Shown here: piece by piece, positions 7,417 through 13,503 of the stretch
Layout: each line of letters begins with the position of its first letter
How positions within the stretch are numbered: position 1 is the stretch's first letter
NCBI GenBank assembly: GCA_910584035.1
Contig: CAJTZR010000016.1
Coordinates: forward strand, 1-23,140
Direction: 5' to 3'
Length of the DNA stretch: 23,140 nucleotides
DNA from: an uncultured Christensenella sp.
GTDB lineage: Bacteria; Bacillota; Clostridia; Christensenellales; UBA3700
Translations under genes and position numbers: made by a program
Notes under the pieces: model-generated
Seen by the model: only the letters and a program-made list of their open reading frames with translations
Told to the model about the DNA's origin: nothing
Databases searched by the model: none

Positions 7417-8753
7417 TGAAAGAAGTATATTATAAAAAAACTTTGCCTGTAAGAAAAGTAAGAGTTGCTAATTTTAGAGGGGTAAGTATTGATTGGTTTT
7501 CAAAGTCATTGCCAGTTGATTATGCGGTTAAGCAAGAAAACTTAAAAACTTTAAATGGTGTTCTTGTTGCCGCAAAAACTCCTAAAGAACTTAAAATATT
7601 CTTTGATGATAAAATAGAAAAAATTATCCCATATACTGACGGAATTGTAAAGTTATTGGTGGTTTGTGAAAATAGTACTTATATTTTGGACAATGATAAT
7701 GGTGAGTTTGTAAAAACACCTTTGCAAGTAGATTTTAAAATTTTGGATAGTACACGTTATAAGTATGGCGAGGAAGATTATTTGATACTTGCAACTGATA
7801 ATGGCCTTAAAAAATTTGAAAAAGGAGCAATAAGTGATACAGAAGCAAATTGCAATTTTAATATGGTTTGTAACCATTATTACAGAATTTTTGCTGCTGG
7901 TAAAAACACAACTAAACTTGAGTTTAGTGACGACTTTGCACCATTTAATTGGACGCAAAGCATTGATGAGGGCGGATATATAAATTTGACCTTTGAGAAT
8001 GGAAACATTACTGACTTGATTAGCTTTAATGAATATCTAATTGCAAGCCAAACAGATGGTTTTACAAAAATAGTTGGTTATTCTGAACAAGAGGACTTTG
8101 TTGTTAAATCTGTAGAGTCACCAAACAATATAAAAAGTAATAGTGTTGTTAACTGCGGTGATTATATTATGTATGCGACTAATAAAGGTTTTGGCATATT
8201 TGATGGGTACAATTGTAAAAGTATTAACGAGGAATTATCGTCATTTTTAAAAGATTGCAATGTACAAGCTCAAGCTTGCAATGAATATTGCTACTTTTTA
8301 TGCAAAAACACCACAGACGAATTTGCGGAAAATTATATTATTGCTTATGACTTAGTAAGGAAAGACTATCACTTTATATCTTGTGCCAATGCAAAATTTA
8401 TAAAGACTGTAAAAGTAAATTCTGTTGAAAACTTACTTGTGGTATATGATAATCAAATTAAGGTGCTTATGGATAATACCAACAGCGAAACTAAAGTATG
8501 GCAGTCTGGTGTAATAGATTTTGATAAGCCAGAGGGTGAAAAACTGCTAAAAAAAATAGTGTTTGGTGGAAAGACAATAATTGATTTGAAAATTACAGTA
8601 GACGGGCAAAATTACTTTTATAGTATATCAAATAAAAGGAGTGTTTTGCTTAACTTGAAAGGCAAGGAATTTGTTTTGCAGATTGAACCTAAAGGTATTA
8701 ATATTGCAGTGCCGTCACCTGTTTTGGAATATCAAGTTTTGGAGGAATTTTAA
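7416..8753 (+). CDS. Beta-propeller neck/tail hub protein (P22 gp10-like)
   Basis: A 445-aa beta-rich protein. Repeated strands of the type 'GGYINLTFENGNITDLISFNEYLIASQTDGFTKIV' (here in short pieces at about 185-225), 'GDYIMYATNKGFGIFDG' and similar segments suggest a propeller with six or seven blades. The segment with 'NHYYRIFAAG... FSDDFAPFNW' (about 150-175) is characteristic of phage stabilisation or neck proteins that follow the adaptor gene. By analogy with P22 gp10 (about 470 residues) it would close the tail machine after packaging. The ATG at 7416 overlaps the upstream stop; an in-frame GTG at 7404 is the alternative start. The assignment is inferred from size, fold pattern and gene order. 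Confidence 0.65.
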   Translation: MKEVYYKKTLPVRKVRVANFRGVSIDWFSKSLPVDYAVKQENLKTLNGVLVAAKTPKELKIFFDDKIEKIIPYTDGIVKLLVVCENSTYILDNDNGEFVKTPLQVDFKILDSTRYKYGEEDYLILATDNGLKKFEKGAISDTEANCNFNMVCNHYYRIFAAGKNTTKLEFSDDFAPFNWTQSIDEGGYINLTFENGNITDLISFNEYLIASQTDGFTKIVGYSEQEDFVVKSVESPNNIKSNSVVNCGDYIMYATNKGFGIFDGYNCKSINEELSSFLKDCNVQAQACNEYCYFLCKNTTDEFAENYIIAYDLVRKDYHFISCANAKFIKTVKVNSVENLLVVYDNQIKVLMDNTNSETKVWQSGVIDFDKPEGEKLLKKIVFGGKTIIDLKITVDGQNYFYSISNKRSVLLNLKGKEFVLQIEPKGINIAVPSPVLEYQVLEEF

Positions 8754-9118
8754 TGAATAAAGTTAACGAAATGTTGGAAGAGTTGGACTTGAAAGTGGAC
8801 AGGCTTAAGCAAAAGGTTAAAGGTTGTAAAGTCATTTGCAAGAATAACACTGAAGGAAGTAGTCAATTAGTATTTGCACACAATGTTTATGGTACAAATA
8901 AGGTGCTTACATATGATATTACTGTATTGGGAACTAGTATGGCAAATATCGTTGTAAAACTTGATGGAGTGGTACTGACTGCTACAAATGGTCTTGCCGT
9001 TGCTGGTGAAATATTGCTTAAGGCACATAAATTGTATAGTTTATCAGTTGAGTGTACTGGTGATGGAATACTTGCGGCAAAATTAAGACTGGAAGGGGCA
9101 GATTTAAGAATAATTTAG
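8753..9118 (+). CDS. Small phage structural protein, unknown
   Basis: A 121-aa protein. Residues 1-25 form an amphipathic helix with a coiled-coil heptad pattern ('MLEELDLKVDRLKQKV'). The remaining hundred residues are a beta-rich domain with many Val, Leu, Gly and Thr ('VLGTSMANIVVKLDGVVLTAT'), typical of small jelly-roll or immunoglobulin-like folds. A short trimerising helix before a beta domain is common in phage spike, fibre-base or decoration proteins. GGAGG (8741-8745) precedes the ATG, which overlaps the previous stop (TAATG). It could be a minor spike or a chaperone; no family is recognised. Confidence 0.7.
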   Translation: MNKVNEMLEELDLKVDRLKQKVKGCKVICKNNTEGSSQLVFAHNVYGTNKVLTYDITVLGTSMANIVVKLDGVVLTATNGLAVAGEILLKAHKLYSLSVECTGDGILAAKLRLEGADLRII

Positions 9119-9126
9119 GAGGATAT

Positions 9127-10092
9127 ATGGGATTATTTCAAGAAATTGATGATTGGTTTAAAGATTTAGGAAAAAAAGAAGTTGAAAAAGATGATGAGAA
9201 TAAAATGATAGACGAACTGGCTCATATGAATGCCATTGAAAGAAATAGATTGGAACAACTTGCTAAAGAATACGCTGAATCTTTTAGGCCACCTAATAAG
9301 GAATTTGAATATTTGGAAGATTATGTACCAGTTTCAAAAGATAAATTAAAAGAGCAAAGCACTAATAAATATAGCGATGATTATAACAAGAATTTGGAAA
9401 AGACCAATAAAGATTTTGAGGACAAGCTATCCGCTGTGGTAAATAAAGAAGATGGCTATAAGCAAAGTGCAGAGCAAAAAAGTGAATACTATAATGATAA
9501 GTATAAAGATTTGGAAGAAAATTATAAGTCAAAAGCTAGTAAAAATGGTATAGCAGATTCGTCAATTAAAAGCGAAAAAACAGTTGCATTGAAAGATGAA
9601 CGTGATGGTTTTATTGAGGATGTTATGCTTGCTTTAAAAAATAAGCTTGAGCTTACGGCTGGGGATAAAAATGAACTTTTGGAAAATAAAAATCAAAAGG
9701 TTACAGCCCTTGACCAAAAATTCCAAAAAGATGTTGAGGATTACTTGAATAAACTTATTGCAGAAGAGGACAAAAAAGTTGAAAATGTTAAAAAGACAAA
9801 TGAGGAAACTGCAAAAAAGGAGCAAGATTATAAAGAATATCAAGCTAAAGTAGTCACAGACAAGTATACAGAGGCAAAAAACAAACAAAAAGAAATGATT
9901 GAGGAAGAATTGAATGGTCATTTTGAGGATGAAACTCGTGAGAAAGATTATGAGGAAAGATATCAAATTGCCAAAGAATTTTATAGTAAGTACAAAAAAA
10001 GTTCCGCAGCAGATGCCATCAGAAAAAACGACAGATTAAAAGCCTTTTTAGGTAACAAGTATTATAGGCTGTTAGGAGAATTTGATGGTTAA
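9127..10092 (+). CDS. Long coiled-coil phage protein (candidate tail needle or ejection protein)
   Basis: A 321-aa, extremely charged protein (Lys/Glu/Asp dominate) that is almost entirely helical. Residues about 70-135 and 150-300 are predicted coiled coil. They are separated by a conserved-looking turn 'KNGIADSSIKSEK' (about 139-151), similar to 'NGLA.SSI' turns I recall from neck and tail proteins of Clostridial phages. The N-terminus 'MGLFQEIDDWFKDLG' is amphipathic and could contact membrane or the tail hub. A Tyr-rich C-terminus ('GNKYYRLLGEFDG') ends it. By position after the propeller gene it could be the P22 gp26-type needle or an internal ejection protein. It has a strong AGGAGG ribosome binding site. 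No enzymatic domain is visible. Confidence 0.7.
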   Translation: MGLFQEIDDWFKDLGKKEVEKDDENKMIDELAHMNAIERNRLEQLAKEYAESFRPPNKEFEYLEDYVPVSKDKLKEQSTNKYSDDYNKNLEKTNKDFEDKLSAVVNKEDGYKQSAEQKSEYYNDKYKDLEENYKSKASKNGIADSSIKSEKTVALKDERDGFIEDVMLALKNKLELTAGDKNELLENKNQKVTALDQKFQKDVEDYLNKLIAEEDKKVENVKKTNEETAKKEQDYKEYQAKVVTDKYTEAKNKQKEMIEEELNGHFEDETREKDYEERYQIAKEFYSKYKKSSAADAIRKNDRLKAFLGNKYYRLLGEFDG

Positions 10093-10321
10093 CAATGAGG
10101 TTTTACTTTTAGTGGCTAAAAGCGGTGTTTTTGCAGTATTATTTGTAATTTTGCTTTTTTATGTGTTGAAAGATTCAAGAAATAGGGAACAAAATTATCA
10201 AAAGATAGTTAATAAATTAACTACAGAATTAAATGCCGTTTTTAAAATAGAGGAAGATGTTGAACAAATTAAAACAATTGTTCTAGCAAAGCCACTATAT
10301 AATGTAGAGGAAAATATATGA
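10085..10321 (+). CDS. BhlA/UviB-like holin
   Basis: A 78-aa membrane protein. One transmembrane helix ('GVFAVLFVILLFYVL', about 13-28) is followed at once by a charged cytoplasmic helix with 'KDSRNREQNYQKIVNKL'. This matches the BhlA/UviB-type holins of Firmicutes phages and bacteriocin loci, which have a single N-terminal helix and a charged tail. The start at ATG 10085 is supported by AGGAG at 10074-10078; an in-frame TTG at 10082 is less likely. It overlaps the end of the coiled-coil gene. A role in membrane permeabilisation is inferred. No endolysin follows. Confidence 0.75.
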   Translation: MVNNEVLLLVAKSGVFAVLFVILLFYVLKDSRNREQNYQKIVNKLTTELNAVFKIEEDVEQIKTIVLAKPLYNVEENI

Positions 10322-10575
10322 AAAGTAAATTTAGAAATTACGGCTTGTGGATAAGCATTATTAGTGCAGTGCTTATGTTATTGCAAGCTATGGGGTTAAA
10401 GTTTGATGTGCCTTATGTCAATGAGATTATTACATCAGTATTAGGTGTGCTTGTGACATTGGGTATAATTAGTAATCCGTCAGATGGAAGCGGTTATTCA
10501 GATAAGAGCGTTTTGACTCAAGAAAGTGAGGACAAAGTAGCAACTGAGGCACAATCAGACATTGAGAAAGAGTAA
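10318..10575 (+). CDS. Second holin-type small membrane protein
   Basis: An 85-aa protein with two hydrophobic segments, about residues 8-27 ('YGLWISIISAVLMLLQAMGL') and 35-52 ('EIITSVLGVLVTLGIISNP'). They are separated by a short loop and followed by an acidic, polar C-terminal tail of about 30 residues. The layout with 'LGIISNPSDG' after the second helix is typical of small phage holins related to the phi-LC3 type. The start codon overlaps the stop of the preceding holin gene (ATGA), giving translational coupling; the ribosome binding site is weak (AGAGGA). It is the last gene of the cassette and a strong terminator follows 23 bases later. Confidence 0.7.
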   Translation: MKSKFRNYGLWISIISAVLMLLQAMGLKFDVPYVNEIITSVLGVLVTLGIISNPSDGSGYSDKSVLTQESEDKVATEAQSDIEKE

Positions 10576-10597
10576 ATTTAATAAGTGTAACGAAGCA

Positions 10598-10634
10598 AGA
10601 AAGGAACTTGAATACAAGTTCCTTTCTGTTTTTT
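10598..10634 (+). terminator. Rho-independent terminator of the phage cassette
   Basis: A perfect 13-bp stem (AGAAAGGAACTTG / CAAGTTCCTTTCT) with an AATA loop, followed by G and six T. It lies 23 bases after the last stop codon and closes the operon cleanly from murG, which runs the other way. Confidence 0.92.
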
Positions 10635-10713
10635 ATTAAGCAAAAATTATTAAAGATTAATTTGATAATTTAATTTTTTCTATTAACTTAAAGACTTAAA
10701 AGATAATCAGCAG

Positions 10714-10770
10714 ATTTGTTGAAAAATACAGCTATAATAAATCTATTCATTTATTATCTCTTCAACAAAT
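10714..10770. repeat. Nested inverted repeat between phage cassette and murG
   Basis: The outer arms ATTTGTTGAA (10714-10723) and TTCAACAAAT (10761-10770) are perfect complements. Between them lies a second perfect 9-bp pair, ATAATAAAT (10734-10742) and ATTTATTAT (10749-10757), around a 6-base loop. Together they form a two-stage hairpin with an asymmetric internal loop. It sits downstream of both convergent transcripts. There is no proper T-tract, so it is not a standard terminator. It may be a transcript-end structure for murG or a remnant of a boundary site. Confidence 0.6.
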
Positions 10771-10862
10771 AACAGATTTTTGATTGGTTGTAAAAATACA
10801 TTTTGTTGGATAGAGAAATAATAGCAATAAAATAATAAACTATTTAATTGATAGATATTATA

Positions 10863-11879
10863 CTATTTAAGACAAAGTAAAATTTGGTCAACTATTTTTT
10901 GTGGTGTTTCTCTGTCATAATTGCTAATCGGTTTTGGTGCGGCAAGTGTCAAATTGATTTTATCCAGTAAAAGTTCTGGGGTTAAATCTTCTTGCCTAAT
11001 AACTGTAAAGTTACTTTTTTTAGCGTTTTCCATTTGGTCACCACGTGATGCACTCTCGGGTAGTGGAATTAAAATGCTACGTACACCAATAGCTTGTAAT
11101 TCTGTTATAACACCTGCACCCGCTCTTGCAATTACAATTGAGGCAGCTGCGTAATAGTCACCAATATTATCAACATACTCAATAGGATAATACCCATTAG
11201 TTTTTACATCTGGTAGTTTGCCTTTACCAGTTAAATGGATAACATTAAATTTTTTTGTGAGCGAACCTAGCGAGCTGACAACACAATCGTTTATTGCTTT
11301 TGCACCAAGACTGCCGCCTACAACTAGAATGTTAGGTTTATTGTCTAAATTAAAATTAGTACCGATTTTTGACGGGTTTCCGCACAATATTTCATCTCTA
11401 ATAGGTGAGCCAAGTGTAATATACTTATTGTTTTTATTACAGCTTTCGTCTGATGTTATTATTTTGCTTGCATTCTTTTGAGCAAGCTTATTTGCCACCC
11501 CAAGACTTTTATCTGATTCGTGTATTACATAAGGAATTTTTAATTTTTTGCAAGCGTAGGTTATTGGTAATGATACATATCCGCCTTTGGAGAATACTAT
11601 GTCTGCATTTAATCTTTCAAGTAATTCCACACCTTCAGCAATGTATTTAGGTAGTAAAAAAGGAATTTTTATATTACGTAATAATTTAACTCTATCTAGT
11701 TTTATTGCTCGTATAGGAAAAAATTGAATATTGTTTGCTTTTGCAATTTTTTCTTCCATTCCGCCTTTTTCACCTACATAATATATATTGTCAAAATGCT
11801 TTTTCAAATAAGGTATAAGTGCAATGTTTGGTATGATATGTCCACCGCTTCCACCGCCAGTCAATACAATTGTACGCAT
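10863..11879 (-). CDS. murG: MurG, UDP-GlcNAc:lipid I N-acetylglucosaminyltransferase
   Basis: Transfers GlcNAc from UDP-GlcNAc to lipid I on the inner face of the membrane, giving lipid II for peptidoglycan. The start at 11879 has AGGAGGGG as ribosome binding site and gives 338 aa, normal for the family; a longer frame back to 11972 has no ribosome binding site. Motifs are 'GGGSGGHIIP' (8-17, N-domain glycine loop), 'HESDKSLGVANKLA' (the conserved 'HE....G..N' region), 'VVGGSLGAKAIN' (C-domain glycine loop) and 'RAGAGVITELQAIG' followed by 'PESASRGDQ.ENA', the UDP-GlcNAc pocket. It lies alone, outside a division/cell-wall cluster and transcribed against the phage cassette. All key motifs are intact. 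Confidence 0.95.
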   Translation of the reverse strand: MRTIVLTGGGSGGHIIPNIALIPYLKKHFDNIYYVGEKGGMEEKIAKANNIQFFPIRAIKLDRVKLLRNIKIPFLLPKYIAEGVELLERLNADIVFSKGGYVSLPITYACKKLKIPYVIHESDKSLGVANKLAQKNASKIITSDESCNKNNKYITLGSPIRDEILCGNPSKIGTNFNLDNKPNILVVGGSLGAKAINDCVVSSLGSLTKKFNVIHLTGKGKLPDVKTNGYYPIEYVDNIGDYYAAASIVIARAGAGVITELQAIGVRSILIPLPESASRGDQMENAKKSNFTVIRQEDLTPELLLDKINLTLAAPKPISNYDRETPQKIVDQILLCLK

Positions 11880-11978
11880 TATTCCCCTCCTAAAAAGGTT
11901 AATTTTTACTATTTCAATGTATTTTATTACCATTATGCATAAAAATATGCTGATTTTTGATAGATTTTTCAAAAACTA

Positions 11979-12007
11979 TTGCTTTTTTTCTTAAAGTATT
12001 GTAGAAT
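11979..12007 (+). promoter_or_regulatory. Promoter for the alpha/beta hydrolase
   Basis: TTGCTT (11979-11984), a 17-nt spacer and TAGAAT (12002-12007). A second candidate lies downstream: TTGTAT (12036-12041), 16 nt, TATAAT (12058-12063), which would give a shorter leader. Either could serve the gene at 12117. Confidence 0.5.
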
Positions 12008-12116
12008 AGTTATGTAAACATTTTATGCAAATAATTTGTATTTTTTTTGCATATACTTATAATGAGTAAATAATTAATTGTGATAAAAATATAATAGAAA
12101 TTCTGTAGGAGAAATT

Positions 12117-13061
12117 ATGAAAGTTGAAAAGTTTAAAAGTGAATCTGGTTTTGAGAGTTATGCATATATTTGGGACGAGGTTCAAGAGCCAATTGGTATA
12201 GTTCAAATTATACATGGTATGGCAGAGCATATTTTAAGATATGATTTTTTTGCTGAGTTTTTAAATTATAATAAATTTATCGTTGTAGGTATGGATACTC
12301 GTGGTCACGGCAGAACGGCTGTTGAGGGGTTAGGTTTAGGCATAGTGACTGACGGCGATAGTTTTGCAGATACAACTTCCGACCAAATTGACTTTGCAAA
12401 AAGCATTAAAGCTAGATACAATTTGCCAATGTGTTTATTTGGTCATAGCTTTGGTTCATTTTTAAGCCAATCTTACATTGAGAGAGCAAGTGATTTGCTT
12501 GAGGGGGTTATTCTTTGCGGTTCTGCAAAACAAAAAGGTGCGGATATTAAAGTTGGTGAATATGTTTCTAAAATGCAAGCAGTTTTGTGTGGTAAGAATA
12601 AGCCTGCACACTTTATTACAAAAGTTGCTTTTGGTGGCTTTGACAAAAAGTTTGAGTATGACAAAATTGAAAACGCTTGGGTTTGCAGTAACTTGGAAAG
12701 TGTTAAGAAATACAATGAGGACGAATTGTGTGGTGCAGTTGCATCAATAGGTTTCTTTAAATCATTGTTTTGTGGTGTAAAAGATTTGTATGAGGAATGT
12801 AATCTTGATTGCATTAAAAAAGATTTGAAAATCTTTATCATTAGTGGCGATAAAGACCCAGTTGGCGGATATGGTAAAAAGGTACAGAAATTATATGATA
12901 CTTATGTAAATAGTGGTATCGCTGATGTAACAATGAAATTGTATCCTGACAAAAGGCACGAATTGCTTAATGAGGATATTCGGGACCAAGTTATGTTTGA
13001 CGCTCTTGATTTTTACAAAAAATGTGTGGAAATCAAGGCTACAGATGTGGAAAATAACTAG
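12117..13061 (+). CDS. Monoacylglycerol-lipase-type alpha/beta hydrolase
   Basis: A 314-aa serine hydrolase of the lysophospholipase/monoacylglycerol lipase group. It shows 'IIHGMAEH' (oxyanion region, 31-38, the typical HGMAEH signature), nucleophile Ser111 in 'GHSFG', acid Asp247 in 'SGDKDPVGG', and catalytic His281 in 'DKRHELLNE'. The triad is complete and the spacing normal. No signal peptide or membrane segment is seen, so it is cytosolic. The likely reaction is hydrolysis of monoacylglycerols or lysolipids; the substrate cannot be set from sequence. AGGAG precedes the ATG. It is a single-gene unit with its own promoter and terminator, divergent from murG. Confidence 0.9.
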   Translation: MKVEKFKSESGFESYAYIWDEVQEPIGIVQIIHGMAEHILRYDFFAEFLNYNKFIVVGMDTRGHGRTAVEGLGLGIVTDGDSFADTTSDQIDFAKSIKARYNLPMCLFGHSFGSFLSQSYIERASDLLEGVILCGSAKQKGADIKVGEYVSKMQAVLCGKNKPAHFITKVAFGGFDKKFEYDKIENAWVCSNLESVKKYNEDELCGAVASIGFFKSLFCGVKDLYEECNLDCIKKDLKIFIISGDKDPVGGYGKKVQKLYDTYVNSGIADVTMKLYPDKRHELLNEDIRDQVMFDALDFYKKCVEIKATDVENN

Positions 13062-13101
13062 TTTGAGGTGCAGAATTGATAATTAAATAGGAATTTGCTT
13101 G

Positions 13102-13152
13102 GTGATTTGTAAATTTTTTAAAAAAATTGCAAATCACTCTTTATTTTTTAAA
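13102..13152 (+). terminator. Terminator after the hydrolase gene
   Basis: A long hairpin: GTGATTTG (13102-13109) pairs with CAAATCAC (13130-13137), and the inner A- and T-tracts extend the stem. It is followed by a T-rich run (TCTTTATTTTTT). Confidence 0.75.
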
Positions 13153-13159
13153 AAAACTA

Positions 13160-13168
13160 TGTTATAAT
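13160..13168 (+). promoter_or_regulatory. Extended -10 promoter for parE-parC
   Basis: TGT directly followed by TATAAT (13163-13168), an extended -10 element with only a poor -35 (TTTATT). Two more TATAAT copies follow within 25 bases. A short inverted repeat GTTAAT-6-ATTAAC (13189-13206) lies just after the start region and could be an operator. Using this promoter, parE has a leader of about 330 nt. Confidence 0.4.
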
Positions 13169-13174
13169 AATATT

Positions 13175-13503
13175 ATAATAATTATAATGTTAATTTTATT
13201 ATTAACTATAAGTAATTTTATTTATACAAGTAAGGCAATAAGTTTAGGCAAGTATGCTTTGTTTTGAAAAGGTGAAAACAATTATAAAGCTTAGAAATTT
13301 TTATTAATTAAAAATTCTTATTTTATGCTTAATTATTTTAACTTATGTGATAAATTTATCTTTGCTTGCAAAAAAGAAATGCCTAGATACATATGCAACA
13401 TTTTGGCATAGGAAAATTAAAACACAATGAATATTATGTTTTGCATTAAATTGCAATAATTATGGAAAAATATAAATGTGAATGCAAAGGATAAGGAGTA
13501 TTT
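13175..13503 (+). other. Long untranslated leader of parE, no gene seen
   Basis: With the terminator and promoter above, this fills the 442-base gap before parE. It is AT-rich and has stops in all frames. A small inverted repeat ATGCC (13380-13384) and GGCAT (13405-13409) is the only notable pairing. A 10-codon ORF at 13462 (MEKYKCECKG) has no ribosome binding site. The real ribosome binding site (AAGGAG) lies at about 13493-13499, just before the parE ATG. No riboswitch class is recognised. Confidence 0.4.

Noticed and set aside
11880..11972. Longer murG frame starting at 11972
   Set aside because: The canonical MurG start with AGGAGGGG is at 11879 and the extension is not conserved-looking.
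13462..13494. 10-codon ORF with two Cys before parE
   Set aside because: No ribosome binding site; no attenuator hairpins follow.
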